Below, in pieces: positions 1-12,981 of a stretch of DNA of 64,000 bases. This stretch comes from Hemileia vastatrix (taxonomy: Eukaryota > Basidiomycota > Pucciniomycetes > Pucciniales > Zaghouaniaceae). Each line of letters begins with the position of its first letter. The first letter of the stretch is position 1. The stretch is from positions 17,126,001 through 17,190,000 of the forward strand of contig JASXTE010000015.1 in the NCBI GenBank assembly GCA_030280995.1, written 5' to 3'. The notes beneath the pieces are model-generated. The model had not been told where the DNA came from. It did not search any database and saw only the letters and a list, made by a program, of their open reading frames with translations. A program made the position numbers and the translations under genes.

Positions 1-3000
1 AAAGTAATTATTCCAGAGAAAAGCAACATCTTTTCTGGTCAGTTTTGTAAGAGGCAAGGCTATGACCTGATAATTTTTAATATATTGTCTATAATAGCCA
101 CACATACACAAAAAACTTTGGATTTCTCTTACAGAAGTTGGTGCTTTCACATTTTGAATGGCAGCAACTTTATTATGGTCTACACAAATTTGTAAGCCTG
201 ACACAACATGGCCAAGGACTTTCAAAGATTGAAAATCAAATTTACACTTTTTTAAAGATAAGGTCATATTGATTTCATCCTTTTTTTGGAAAACTCTATT
301 CAAGTGAATCATATGTTCATCAAAAGTTTTAGAAAAAACAATAATATCATCAATATAAACCATGAGCCAACCTTCAATAATTTCTTGATGGAAAGTGTTA
401 TCCATGACTTTCTGGAAAACTGAAGGAGCATTTTTAGGGCCAAATGGAATCCTAACATACTTATATATTCCCATATGAGTAGCAATAAGCAAAAAATTTT
501 GAGAATTTTTCTCAACTGGAACTTGATGATAACCTTTATTACCATCCAGACAACTAATAAATTTTGCACCTTTCAAGGTAGCATGTATTGAATTAATTCT
601 GGGTAAAGGATAAATATCATCAACAGTATAAGTATTTAAAGCTCTGTAATCTCCACATAATCTAGCTTTATCTTTTTCATAAGAAATCAAGACTGGGGAG
701 ATGACACAATATTTGGGGGTGACATCCACTTTCTCAATGATATTCATTTTCAATAATGTTTCAATATTATCTTCAATATCTTTTCTTTTTGATGGAGAAG
801 CAGGATATGGTTTTTTCTTAAGGGTAGGAGGAATATCACTCAAATTACAGGATAAGGTAATTTTCATCTCTTCCTGAACAATTCCCAAGACATGAGAACC
901 ATGAGCAAAAGCCATAGGGAAAGAGGAAATAGAGGCAACAATAGAATCCTTTTGTTCACTATTCAACTGATCACCAAAAGAAGAGGTATTTATTTCCTGT
1001 AATAAATCATCCATTTCAGTTGTTGTTCTACCTTTACATTGGATCAGTGAGTTACAAGATTTCAACAAATGCCCAGAAGTTCGAGGAGAGGAAATTTTGA
1101 ATTTCCTTTTCCCATTCATTCCTAAGGTAAAGCAATTATTTGCTGGGTCCAGTTTCACACCAAACATGGTTAAAATATCATTTCCCATAATAAACCAATT
1201 GCTTAAATTATCATTTTTCATGACAACAAACTCACAAACAGCTCTGACAAAACCACCATTATATTTGAAGAATACAGAGGTTTTGTATTTGCCAATAGGA
1301 AATAAGGTAGAACCATACCCTCTCCATTTTTCAGAAGTTATAGGTAATAATTTACTCAAATATTCCTTATCCACTGAAGCCAAAGCTTTTTCAGATACTA
1401 CACTTCCTCCAGCACCAGAATCAAGAACTACATCAACATTGTTACCATTAATGATAACAGGTGCCTTTAAAGGGGGTATAGGAATAGAAATGTTAGTAAT
1501 ATCTTTAATTATCTCAGCATTTTCTACTGAAGATAAATCCAATACACAATCTTCATATATATTATTTAAATAATGGACATCATGTTCCAACATTAAAACA
1601 TCCTTAACAGATTCATTGTCATAGGAGATATTACTTTCACAGTCACTGGAAGAATTATTGACATCAAGTTCAACTTCATCAGTGTCCTCATTATGTTCAA
1701 CAAGATGAATTTTCTTGTCACAAACATGACCCTTCTGCCACGGTTTGTTACACTTATAACAAGTATTTGTTGCATATTTTTTAGGTGCAATTGGGGCAGA
1801 GGGTTTATCAGATTTTTCTGGGAGTTTTGTAGAAGGTTTATTCTGAACATTATAAGATTTACCAAGGTAAATCTTTGGTTCATATCTATGGTTGAGCAGT
1901 ACCTCATTACAGATATTAATGAAAGAAGAATTTTCCCTTACATGTTCAGTTCTAGCCACAATCAAATCCCTAAGAGAATTTGGTAATTTATACAAGATTT
2001 TATCTCTCCAAATATCATAATCCAACTTTGGATCAATCGCTCTAAGGATTTTAGTTATTTTCATCAGAAAAACAATGGGCTTTTCAACAGAGGAGGACAC
2101 ATATCTAGTATTCTCATACAGTCTCTGCTGAGCTAACCTGAATTTTGAACCACCAAACTGATTCTCAATCAAGGATTTCCAATCATTCCATGTATAATGA
2201 TTGTTGTCTAAAAGAACAGATTCATACCACATCAAGGCTACATTGGAAAATAAAGAAATTAGCTTAGAAACAATTTCCACATCAGGTAATTTATAAGATC
2301 TCTTTAAATTATCAATTCTTTGGATAAAGTGTTGCCAATCATAGGAAGAATCACCATCAAAGGTAGGATATTGGTCTAAATTAGGCCAATTTTTCTGACT
2401 ATTGGGATGGTCCACTTTTTTGTTTGAATTATTCATTATTAATAATTCCTGAAGTTTAGCCAGGTGTTCAGAAATTTCATTATTTACAGAAACAGCTGGT
2501 GCATGACCATCACAAGATTTTTTGCTAGTAGCAAAAGATTTTACAGACTCATTGTCAGTTTGTTTAATGGTTGAAATATGAGGAAGAAAGGATGAACTTT
2601 GCTCAGGTTTTTTCCCTTTATTTTTATGCAGCTTATTGACAGAAATCTCATTTAATTCATTATTGATGGTTAAGTTTGAGAATTTTTCCTGCAGGTCAGA
2701 CACATAGCTTCTTATTCTTGGAATTTCAGACATCTGGTCATTTACTTTTGCAAGAGATAGAACATTTCTGTCCTCAGAAACTGAGTGTTTGGTACTTAGT
2801 GCATGGAAATCATTTTTTAGCTTTTTAAACTCATTTTGCAGAGATTTTATTTCATTTTTGAATGAATAATTTTCTTCAATAAGGGGTTTCAATTCACTCA
2901 AGGTCTTATGTAGACTGATATTTCTATCTGAGATAGCTCTATGGTCACTTCTTATTTGTTTTTGTTGACTAAGAACAATATTCAAAGTTTCTTTGATTTT

Positions 3001-3367
3001 TAAATAAGCTGTATCTTGTACGGAAGAACTCACTTTACATTGCAAGTGTAAATTATTTAATCTATCATTTTCATGGATTAACACATCTCTCACATGTTTG
3101 TCTTTCACAATATTAAAATCAAGGGTATCTTTCAATATTTCCTCAGAAGTTTTTTCAATTAAGGTATAGATTTCAGGGGGAACAGAATCATTTTTAATTG
3201 CAAGAGAAGGGTTAATTAAAGATGTAGAAGTTAAATGTAAAGGTTCATCAAATGACAATTTGCTAATTACATCAATAGGGCTACTAGTTACAGGAAGCTG
3301 TCTTTTAACAGGTTTAACTGTTCTTTCACCATGTTCAATAATATTACCTGCAGAAGAAGATTTATTA
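1..3367 (-). CDS. Ty3/gypsy-type gag-protease-reverse transcriptase, ORF2 (partial, broken near its start)
   Basis: Read on the minus strand from 3367 down to 1, one frame stays open for about 1120 codons and runs off the left edge. It starts with a Lys/Asn/Glu-rich, probably coiled-coil part (about 2600-3080). Next comes a gag capsid-like part (about 1900-2400) and a zinc knuckle, CYKCNKPWQKGHVC (1720-1761), of the C-x2-C...GHxC kind. A retropepsin motif LDSGAGG follows (DSG at 1414-1422). The reverse transcriptase has LCGDYRALN (about 640-666), LDGNKGYHQ (about 523-549) and the catalytic YIDD (347-358), followed by the connection region. RNase H and integrase would lie left of the window. 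This gag-PR-RT order is that of Ty3/gypsy elements. The start codon lies at 40980-40982: copy C4 inserted after it, within codons 2-3. Apart from that insertion I see no stop or frameshift. Confidence 0.85.
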
Positions 3368-3372
3368 GAAAA

Positions 3373-3499
3373 TGTTGAAATTTCTGCCTCTAATACCTGA
3401 CCCATTCCTTACTCCAGCTTCTTACCATCGTCTCAAGTCATTCTCCTTGCTTATATCCTCTTTTCCTGACCTTTTCCGCCGAGGAACTTCAAAGATACG
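3373..3499 (+). repeat. First 127 bp of a forward copia LTR, left-flanked by gaaaa
   Basis: The sequence starts TGTTGAAATT and matches the LTR start up to AAAGATACG, where C1 begins. The left flank 3368-3372 (gaaaa) is the exact TSD partner of 40975-40979, which follows the 3' LTR of C4. Removing 3373-40974 plus one gaaaa restores the ORF2 frame. This stub is therefore the genuine left boundary of the insertion whose right boundary is 40974. The rest of this LTR, which should resume with atacgagctcc, is not found after C1. Confidence 0.85.
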
Positions 3500-4415
3500 T
3501 GAAGAAGTTTTAGCACAAAGGAAAGCTAAACACAGGTCAATCAGCAACTGTGCACCTTACAACAACAAGTAACTACAACAAAGCGTGTGCTAAAACTGGA
3601 CAAAAGACTCTATTCTCCCCACACAGTGCAAAGACTGTCAGATGCGGCCAAAAGGGAAAGCAGTGGACAGGAAGAAGCAGTGGAAGGGATAAAGAGAATA
3701 GAGAGAAAGAGAAAGAAAAAGATTTGGATTTCATTGCAAAAACAAACATACCTAAACACAGGTCAATCAGCAACTGTGCACCTTACAACAACAAGTAACT
3801 ACAACAAAGCGTGTGCTAAAACTATAAGGGACACAAGTGTGAGCTGCTGTGGTTAGGACTAAAAGAATCAGAGAAAAGATAACAGAAAAGAAAAGGAAAG
3901 AACCTGGACAAAAGACTCTATTCTCCCCACACAGTGCAAAGACTGTCAGATGCGGCCAAAAGGGAAAGCAGTGGACAGGAAGAAGCAGTGGAAGGGATAA
4001 AGAGAATAGAGAGAAAGAGAAAGAAAAAGATTTGGATGGGGAAAACGGAAATGGCAAAGAGAGGGCTCATTATATGACAAAGTCCACCATCCAAAACAAT
4101 AGAAACTAACACGACGTCGACAAAACTACTAAACTACAATACAGAAAAAGAGACAGGTTCACATCCAAGGAAAAAGTTCCCAGCCGGGGAAAAGATTCAC
4201 ACTCCAGGTAAAGAAACACGTCCTCGAGGTCCAGAATCAATACATTGACTCCGGGTGGGAAAGAAATGTTGTTCTTGATGCTGGAGCTCGTATCTTTGAA
4301 GTTCCTCGGCGGAAAAGGTCAGGAAAAGAGGATATAAGCAAGGAGAATGACTTGAGACGATGGTAAGAAGCTGGAGTAAGGAATGGGTCAGGTATTAGAG
4401 GCAGAAATTTCAACA
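3500..4415 (-). repeat. 3' LTR of C1
   Basis: This 916-bp LTR is in reverse orientation and is followed directly by the reverse complement of the polypurine tract (ccccccctta, 4416-4425). It belongs to the LTR subtype carrying gcttatatcc (coding strand). Confidence 0.93.
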
Positions 4416-7400
4416 CCCCCCCTTAATATCAGACCCATGAGTTTGAGGAGATAAGACAGCTTGACTTTTCCCAAAGATTTTGTAAGAAGATCAGCTACCA
4501 TGTGTTCAGTTGAAATGTGTTGAAGCTGAAAATGATTTTTGTTGATGCTTTCAGTAATCCAACAAAGTTGAGTGTCCACATGTTTTGATCTTTGACGGTA
4601 TCTGAGTGAATCCTTGCATTGTGAAATGGAACTGGCATTGTCAGCAAGGATTAAAGGTGAAGGTGATTTAGGAATATTGAAGGAAGTAAGTAATTTAGTC
4701 AGCCAAATTGCTTCACATCCAGCATCCACAATACCTCTGAACTCAGCCTCAGTACTAGAGATAGTGACAACTTGCTGCTTTTTAGAACTCCAGGAAATAG
4801 CTCCTCCATTGAGTATGGCAACATACCCTCCAGTTGAGCGCCTGGTATCAGGATCCCCAGCATAATCAGTGTCAGAGTAAATAAGAGGACAGAGTGATGG
4901 ATGATTTGGAATTGGGCATTTTCCTCCAAAAGTGAGAGATGATGATGAAGTGGCACGCAGATATCTGAAAGTGTGTTTGACAGCAAGCCAGTGTTTGATA
5001 CCTGGTTCAATGAGATGTTGAGATAATGCACCAACTGCAAAAGAGAGATCAGGTCTTGTTGCTACAGACAAATAGTTGAGTGCACCAATAGCAGAGCGGT
5101 AATTGATTTTCAGAGCATTGAATTCAGCAATTTCTTCACTGGTTGCTTTGACAGGATAATCATTTGGGGATAAGGGAGTAAGACAGGGATTGCAGTTGGC
5201 CATATTCCAGTTGGACAAAACTTTTTCAGCATAAGAATCTTGTGATAAAGAAAGAGTACGTGCTGTTCTGTTCCTGGTGAGACGCATTCCCAAAATCCAA
5301 GTGGCAGGACCAAGATCATCCATCTCAAAATCAGTTTTGATTTTGTCTTTGAACCAAAGAAAATGATTACCAGTAATGACCATATCATCAACATGAAGAT
5401 AAATGATACAGATTTGTGATTTGTTTCTCCAAACATACACACACTGATCACACTTAAGGGGGGAGAAGTTGAGCTTGCACAAGTAGTCATTTATACGTGA
5501 ATTCCAGCAAAAGGGAGCTTGTTTGATGCCATAAAGAGGACGCAACAATTGGCAAACTTTACCTTCATTTCCAGCAGTTAGTGTTCCTTCAGGCTGTTCC
5601 ATATAAACAGTTTCATTTAAGTTTCCCTGGAGAAAAGCTGCCACTACATCCATTTGATGAACATCCCAGTCAAAATAAGCTGCTAAAGAAAGAATGGTCC
5701 TGAGAGAAGTGATCCGTCCAGTGGGTGCAAAAGTTTCATGAAAATCTATTCCTAGGATTTGAGAATATCCTTTTGCTACACAACGGGCTTTGAACTTTGA
5801 AACACCACCATCAGCATTAGGTTTAACCCTGAAAACCCACCTGCAGCCAATTACATTAGCTTTTTCAGGCCTGGGGACAATTTTCCAAGTGTTACAACGC
5901 TGAAGTGCTTGATGTTCATGTTTCACAGCCTCTGCCCATTCTGCTGAATATTTGGAATAGATTGCTTGCTTATAACACTGGGGTTCAGGAATTTCATGAG
6001 CTAGCAAGGGAGCTTCTAGAGAGAAAGCAAAGGCATTTGCTGCATATAACCCAAGAGGATCAGGAGAATCAGAGTAGGAATCATGTTGATAATGATCATA
6101 ATAAATCTGACGTAAATGTTCAGGAGTGGATGTTTCAGCTGAAGAGTTGTCAGAATAACTGGGGGATTGTGATGAGGGAACATAATCAGGATCTGCTGGA
6201 TTGTCTGGCTCAATTGATGAATATGATGGATCAGATTGACTGGAACCTTCTTCATCTGGGACATTGGAATGAGGTAATCTTGTTAAGTGGCCAGGTGAAG
6301 GACAAGGAGTTGAATTGGAAGGTGTGCCTAAAATGTGAAAATCAGAGGAAGAAGAAGAAGAAGGAGAATTATCTTCAGAATGTGAATCAGAAATGTTTCC
6401 TGAGGATGGATCAGGAGTTGGAGACTCAGAAGGAGATTGAGCTGGAGAAAAGGAAAGGCCAGGTGTTGGAAGTGGTTGACTGTCATGAATTTGATCTGGA
6501 ATTTGCTTCATCAGTTGTGACCATTGAGGGCGCTTAAATCTGGAGTCAAGAAAGGGGAAGAAATTTTCATTGAAGGCCACAGATTTGGCAATAACAATCT
6601 TTTTAAGCTCAAGATCCCAAACACGATAATTTGTTGTTCCAACTTCATATCCAAGCATGACACACTTTCTGGCATTAGCTGAAAACTTTCCAGGACGTTG
6701 ATGTTTATCAAGAAAAGCATAGCAAGCACAACCAAAAACTCTGAGGTGTGAAACTCTGGGTTTGGATTTATTCCAGGCTTCAAAAGGAGTTGATTTGTTT
6801 TGAAGAGCTTTGGTTGGTAATCTGTTTTCAAGATATACTGCTGTTTTAACTGCTTCAGACCATAAGTGAATTGGTGCATTAGAATGAAACATCATGGTTT
6901 TGGATTTTTCAGTGGTAATACGGTTTCCTCTCTCAGAAATTGGATTTTGTTGGGGAGTGTAAGGAGCCGTAACTTGAAGAGCAATGCCATGTTGTTTAAG
7001 AAAGTTGACCAGACTAGAGTTGATATACTCACCACCACCGTCACAAACAAGCTTTTTGATTTTGAAGCCAGATTGCAGCTCTACAGATGCCTTATATTCC
7101 AAGAAATATTTGAATACTTGGGCTTTTGAGGAAAGAAGGTAAACATGACGGTATGAAGTGGCCTGATCAGTGAACTTAAGGTAATACTGAGAACCATCAA
7201 AAGAAGGAGGCTGAATTTTCCCAGATAAATCCGTGTGGATAACTTCAAGAGGATTTTTGGCAACAGGCAACTGGCCAGGAAAGGAAGCATGGGTTTGTTT
7301 ACCCAACACACACGGTTCACAAAAATGCATTTCAGAATCAGACAAACTAGAACTAGATACATCAGATGCCATTCCATTAAAAAGTTTTTGAATATATGGG

Positions 7401-8872
7401 GCGTATGGATGTCCTAATCTGTTGTGCCAAAGAGTTAGAGACTGACTTGAAGCTTTTGCATAGAGAGCTGAGGAATTAGGGGGAGACATGCCTTATGGAA
7501 CCACAGAAACTTCAAATAATGAATTGGAGATGACTCCTCCCATATAATTCTTTCCATTACGTGAAATAATGAAGTTTGATGTAGGATTAACTGGTGCAGG
7601 AATGAGAAGACAACCAGTTCTCCAAAGACGTCCCAGGGAGATGAGATTCCTTCCAAGATCAGGGACATAAAGAGCATCAGAAAAGAAAACTTTTCCTTCC
7701 ATTCCTCCAGAAGCAGCAACAGTTCCTTTTCCAGTTGCATAGATTGATTTCCCAATACCAGCAAGTTGAATTCGAATGTTGACAGGTTGAAAACTGATAA
7801 AACTGTCTCTGTTGTTAAACATATGACAGCTGGCCCCAGAATCAATAATTGGAGAAAGGTTTGAGGAATGAGAAGCCATGGAAGCAGAAGCGTTGATAAT
7901 GCAGTCAGAATTTGATTTTTCAGACAAACAAGCAACAGCTGTAAAAAGAAATTCTTCATCAGAAGGGAAGACAAAAGCACAATTGGCCGTGGCATCAGGT
8001 TGTTCTTCCTGAGGAGGGGGAACAGGAGTTGCTTTGTTGGAATTGTCCTTTGATGGGGCAGCTGAGTTGGCTTGGTTCTTCTTGGGACGGAGTTCAGGAT
8101 GTTGAACAAAGCAATGATTGTCATCATGTCCAACATTTTGACCATGAACAGAACATGAGAGTTTGCTGCGTGCCTTGGATTTGGATGATTTTGATGATTT
8201 AGCTGAGGCAGAGTTAGCATTGACATTTGACATAGCATTGTGAAATTCATCAACAACTTTGTCATCAGCAGCGTAATCCAGGAAAGAAGATAAAACATCA
8301 TCCAGATGCAGGTGATCAATTTCCTGTCTGTCTCTGGTGAGCAAACCACGCCAATGTTTGAAGGAGGGTGGAAGAGTGGCAAAAAAGAGATAAATAAGAA
8401 TTTCCTGGGGAATGATGAGCCCAGAACGGATCATATGGAAGTTAATGCCTTTGAATGCATCAACATGAGTTTTGGGGTCTCCTCCTTCAGAAAGAGAAAG
8501 AGTAACCATAGAGAGAAAGTGAGAAATCCGTGATCCAACTTTATTGCTGGCGTGTCTTCTTGCAAGAACTGACCACATTTGAGCAGAGGTGTGGCAAGTG
8601 TTGACCAGCTTCTTGTTAACATCATCCAATCTGGTGATGATTTCATACCTGCACCTGGTGTCATTTTTGATCCATAAAGCAAGTTGAGCTTTGATTTCAG
8701 CGTCTGAAGGTGAACCATCATTGTGAGGAACAGGGGCAGGGACTTGTCCAGAAACAATGCCAAAAAGATCCAGAACTTCAAAGTGAAGACGCATAATGTG
8801 TTCCCAGGTGTCATAGGATTCGTCAGTGAGAGGGGTGACCATAACCTTACTTGAATCCTGATTGGAGGCCAT
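4388..8872 (-). pseudogene. C1 gag-pol, split by one nonsense codon
   Basis: This is the family's gag-protease-integrase-RT-RNase H polyprotein (domains are given under the C8 copy). Codon 460, CAA (Gln) in the other copies, is TAA here (complement of 7493-7495). That leaves a 459-codon gag-protease part (8872-7493) and a separate 3' part (7489-4388) encoding integrase, RT and RNase H. Other differences from the consensus are His220 to Asn, a Met-Ser to Ile-Leu change in the serine-rich linker (HILGTP for HMSGTP), and Glu1181 to Asp. There is no frameshift. The single stop makes this copy unlikely to supply its own polymerase. Confidence 0.9.
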
Positions 8873-9016
8873 GATTTGGTCGAGTCAACAGCAAAGATTT
8901 GGAGAGAAAGAAGATGAGATGTGAAGAGGGTGATCCAAAATCTGAGAGAAAAGGCTGTTTTATTGTCCAGTAAGCGGTTTTGTTGTAAGTATTCTTGAGA
9001 GAGGTGCTTTAGGCAA

Positions 9017-9030
9017 CTGGGCCCATAACC
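9017..9030 (-). other. Primer binding site of C1 (half-tRNA type)
   Basis: On the coding strand GGTTATGGGCCCAG abuts the 5' LTR. It is complementary to the anticodon arm (CUGGGCCCAUAACC) of a eukaryotic initiator tRNA-Met, not to a tRNA 3' end. This is the half-tRNA priming known from Drosophila copia and yeast Ty5. Confidence 0.85.
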
Positions 9031-9946
9031 TGAAGAAGTTTTAGCACAAAGGAAAGCTAAACACAGGTCAATCAGCAACTGTGCACCTTACAACAACAAG
9101 TAACTACAACAAAGCGTGTGCTAAAACTGGACAAAAGACTCTATTCTCCCCACACAGTGCAAAGACTGTCAGATGCGGCCAAAAGGGAAAGCAGTGGACA
9201 GGAAGAAGCAGTGGAAGGGATAAAGAGAATAGAGAGAAAGAGAAAGAAAAAGATTTGGATTTCATTGCAAAAACAAACATACCTAAACACAGGTCAATCA
9301 GCAACTGTGCACCTTACAACAACAAGTAACTACAACAAAGCGTGTGCTAAAACTATAAGGGACACAAGTGTGAGCTGCTCTGGTTAGGACTAAAAGAATC
9401 AGAGAAAAGATAACAGAAAAGAAAAGGAAAGAACCTGGACAAAAGACTCTATTCTCCCCACACAGTGCAAAGACTGTCAGATGCGGCCAAAAGGGAAAGC
9501 AGTGGACAGGAAGAAGCAGTGGAAGGGATAAAGAGAATAGAGAGAAAGAGAAAGAAAAAGATTTGGATGGGGAAAACGGAAATGGCAAAGAGAGGGCTCA
9601 TTATATGACAAAGTCCACCATCCAAAACAATAGAAACTAACACGACGTCGACAAAACTACTAAACTACAATACAGAAAAAGAGACAGGTTCACATCCAAG
9701 GAAAAAGTTCCCAGCCGGGGAAAAGATTCACACTCCAGGTAAAGAAACACGTCCTCGAGGTCCAGAATCAATACATTGACTCCGGGTGGGAAAGAAATGT
9801 TGTTCTTGATGCTGGAGCTCGTATCTTTGAAGTTCCTCGGCGGAAAAGGTCAGGAAAAGAGGATATAAGCAAGGAGAATGACTTGAGACGATGGTAAGAA
9901 GCTGGAGTAAGGAATGGGTCAGGTATTAGAGGCAGAAATTTCAACA
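9031..9946 (-). repeat. 5' LTR of C1
   Basis: This is a 916-bp reverse-orientation LTR. Its outer end (CAACA at 9942-9946) joins agcaagtccgcaac, the inner part of a DNA-transposon inverted repeat. Confidence 0.92.
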
Positions 9947-10805
9947 AGCAAGTCCGCAACCTTGAACCCTAATTCATATCTTTTTGAGCACACATTGAGG
10001 AAGTGATGAAACCATCATGAAGAATTATTGAATTTACTTTGAACACACCTTGAAACTCATGTGAACATGAATGGGGCTACAAGGGTTGGAAAGGCTGGAG
10101 AGAGGGGTGAGGAAGGGTATATGGGGTAACGAAAAGGTTGGGAAAGAGCTGGAAGGGAAGATTAAGGGTTCTGAGGCATTTTAAATGAAGAAAAGGGTCT
10201 GGGAGAGGTTGAGAGGGGTGAAATGGGGATCAAAAGAGGATGGCATACAATGGGGCTGGGAGGATAGCAAAAGGCATGGGGAGGGAAGACAAGCATGTGC
10301 TGATAGAATTGAAAGGGATGGAGATTGGTGCAAACAGAGTGTGAAAATAGGAGGATGAACTCTGTTCTTTGGGCAAAAGAACAGAGTTCACTTCCAAAAA
10401 ATATTAGCTGAAACATAGTTTTCAATTATGTAAAAACAGTTGTAAGTAATAGAAAAAGTCACTGATTTTTTTTATATGTAATCTGAAATTTTTTAATAAA
10501 ATTATTGTATTTAAGAATTGCAATATTTTCAATCAATTTTTATTGATCAACTTAATTTAATAAAGTATTATTTAAATAAGTTGCTTCAAAAAATACTTTG
10601 CATTGAGTAGACTCATGGAATGATTTTTTCTGGTTTCCATTCAGTTATCCTCACACTTTCACTATGTTTTCAATATAGATCCATTATTATTTGTGTGATA
10701 CTTCAAGTGAAAGTTCAGTATTACTTCAGCCTGAGTTCCATCTCATTTCCATCTGACTTCAAGTTGCGGACTTGCTAGCAAGTCCGCCCCCCATATTGCG
10801 TGGTG
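9947..10805. mobile_element. DNA transposon or MITE with palindromic terminal inverted repeat (right part)
   Basis: AGCAAGTCCGCAAC at 9947-9960 is an exact inverted copy of 10763-10776. The right end extends outward as GCAAGTCCGCCCCCCATATT...GTGGTG (10778-10805). The outer left arm with the same sequence, inverted and with three mismatches in 28, is found at 63880-63907, followed by TA and the same agcaa. The full inverted repeat is thus about 43 bp with an internal palindrome, GACTTGCTAGCAAGTC. The 800-bp interior has no convincing gene; it holds short A/G-rich tracts. Because of the TTGCTAGCAA palindrome I cannot tell whether TA or CTAG is a nested target duplication. No transposase is visible, so it would be non-autonomous. 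Confidence 0.6.
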
Positions 10806-11947
10806 ATAAGTCTTATCTGTCACTCTCCCACTGCCCCATTAGTTGGGGTATTTGTTTTTTTCAATCTGCTAGATTTTCAAATATTGTTCCTCTCATGCAA
10901 TAATCTTTGATGCTGCAGTTTGCCTTCTTTTTTTGCTTCTTGTTATGTTACAATGCCACTGTCATCATGTATTTACAATTAACTTCTCCATATAATTCAT
11001 AACCAATGCTGGTTGAAATTGTATGAAATTAAAAGAAGATATGTCCGCTATAGGAAAAATTTAAATAAATAATTGAAGTTAATCATTGACTTACCAATGG
11101 TTATCATAAATTCTACACAAAATCATTTTTTTCAATTTTTTTTTGTCATTGTTCAAACATTTTTGAGTTGGTATGGTACATTCTATTCTATAAAAATTAG
11201 AAACATTCAACTAACTATAGTTATAAATTGAAATGTAGGTGATTAAAATTGAATTAAGAAATGTAAAATATTTTTTTTGAATTTAAAGATTTAATTATTT
11301 TGCATGGATTTTTGTTTGACAGAAAATCATCCTTATTTACATGCCAAATGTTTTTTGACATTGAAAGTTGCATATTATCCATCTCTGAAGTTTTCTCATT
11401 TTATTTGCTTGCCCTCACTTATTTCTATGACTGAGTCTTAATTTGATACTCCCAAATTGTTATTATTCATCAAAAATGCACTACCTACGCTTTCTCCAAC
11501 AAACTCTTTGACCCCTTGACTTGCTTCTGATCACTTCCTACAGAACCTGTCAATAATTAAATAGTAAGTTTTTTTTTGGATGGCTCATCAATGACTGTTT
11601 ATCTCTTTTTTTCTCTTTTTAATTATTTTTATAGTTTCACTCTCTCATTCTTCATTTTTTGGCCTGTATTTCTCTTTCAATTTTATTTCCTGCCTCTTTT
11701 TGTTTTTTTTGTGTATCTTTTCTTATATTTAGTTTCTTTAACTGCTGTCTCACTTAGTGCCTCCAGAAAGCTGTCATTTTAATTGCTGTCTGGCTGGAAT
11801 CTTAAAAATATAGAGATATTTTTATATCCTGACCCTGCCAGCCAGCATACCGATTACTTTTAAGCTGGCTGGCAGGCATGTCCAAGTTTACAAGGCACTT
11901 TCCACCCTTCTCTGGCAAGTATCACCTCCAAAAATAAATTGCTTGCT
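10806..11947. other. AT-rich non-coding DNA
   Basis: There is no gene here that I can support. The stretch is AT-rich with T-runs, and a T-rich frame at 11576-11782 has no recognisable features. Near its right end is a perfect 13-bp hairpin (11834-11876), the first member of the hairpin group described at 14436-14686. Confidence 0.6.
11834..11876. repeat. Perfect 13-bp hairpin, CCTGCCAGCCAGC type
   Basis: The left arm 11834-11846 (CCTGCCAGCCAGC) and right arm 11864-11876 (GCTGGCTGGCAGG) pair perfectly around a 17-nt loop. The same arm motif recurs beyond C2 at 14499-14537 and 14649-14690. C2 therefore inserted into a pre-existing hairpin-rich stretch. Confidence 0.8.
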
Positions 11948-11952
11948 GTATG

Positions 11953-12868
11953 TGTTGAAATTTCTGCCTCTAATACCTGACCCATTCCTTACTCCAGCTT
12001 CTTACCATCGTCTCAAGTCATTCTCCTTGCTTATATCCTCTTTTCCTGACCTTTTCCGCCGAGGAACTTCAAAGATACGAGCTCCAGCATCAAGAACAAC
12101 ATTTCTTTCCCACCCGGAGTCAATGTATTGATTCTGGACCTCGAGGACGTGTTTCTTTACCTGGAGTGTGAATCTTTTCCCCGGCTGGGAACTTTTTCCT
12201 TGGATGTGAACCTGTCTCTTTTTCTGTATTGTAGTTTAGTAGTTTTGTCGACATCGTGTTAGTTTCTATTGTTTTGGATGGTGGACTTTGTCATATAATG
12301 AGCCCTCTCTTTGCCATTTCCGTTTTCCCCATCCAAATCTTTTTCTTTCTCTTTCTCTCTATTCTCTTTATCCCTTCCACTGCTTCTTCCTGTCCACTGC
12401 TTTCCCTTTTGGCCGCATCTGACAGTCTTTGCACTGTGTGGGGAGAATAGGGTCTTTTGTCCAGGTTCTTTCCTTTTCTTTTCTGTTATCTTTTCTCTGA
12501 TTCTTTTAGTCCTAACCACAGCAGCTCACACTTGTGTCCCTTATAGTTTTAGCACACGCTTTGTTGTAGTTACTTGTTGTTGTAAGGTGCACAGTTGCTG
12601 ATTGACCTGTGTTTAGGTATGTTTGTTTTTGCAATGTCATCCAAATCTTTTTCTTTCTCTTTCTCTCTATTCTCTTTATCCCTTCCACTGCTTCTTCCTG
12701 TCCACTGCTTTCCCTTTTGGCCGCATCTGACAGTCTTTGCACTGTGTGGGGAGAATAGAGTCTTTTGTCCAGTTTTAGCACACGCTTTGTTGTAGTTACT
12801 TGTTGTTGTAAGGTGCACAGTTGCTGATTGACCTGTGTTTAGCTTTCCTCTGTGCTAAAACTTCTACA
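11953..12868 (+). repeat. 5' LTR of C2
   Basis: This 916-bp LTR starts TGTTGAAATT and ends AACTTCTACA. It is directly followed by the primer binding site. Confidence 0.94.
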
Positions 12869-12882
12869 GGTTATGGGCCCAG
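12869..12882 (+). other. Primer binding site of C2
   Basis: GGTTATGGGCCCAG lies immediately after the 5' LTR and is complementary to an initiator tRNA-Met anticodon arm. Confidence 0.83.
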
Positions 12883-12981
12883 TTGCCTAAAGCACCTCTC
12901 TCAAGAATACTTACAACAAAACCGCTTACTGGACAATAAAACAGCCTTTTCTCTCAGATTTTGGATCATCCTCTTCACACT

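Larger units (their letters stand above)
3500..9946 (-). mobile_element. Copia element C1 (reverse), full length, unmatched flanks
   Basis: The element is 6447 bp with two 916-bp LTRs, both ending in the variant TGAAGAAG (CTTCTTCA on the coding strand). Flanks are atacg on the left (3495-3499, inside the forward LTR stub) and agcaa on the right (9947-9951), so there is no TSD. The 3' LTR reads gctgctgtgg where the 5' LTR reads gctgctctgg, a single-base difference. The right flank agcaa matches the left flank of C11 (63909-63913). C1 is best read as a recombinant of two insertions, or as an assembly join. Confidence 0.85.

Noticed and set aside
5905..6537. A 210-codon antisense frame opposite the Ser/Pro-rich linker and RT start
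   Set aside because: Low-complexity complement of the linker, shortened in C7-C10 by a stop, with no promoter or known domain.
10162..10425. 87-codon frame inside the DNA transposon
   Set aside because: No transposase motif (no DDE/DDD pattern). Likely chance in an A/G-rich tract.
11576..11782. 68-codon Phe/Leu-rich frame resembling a membrane protein
   Set aside because: It is a translation of T-runs and is not supported by context.
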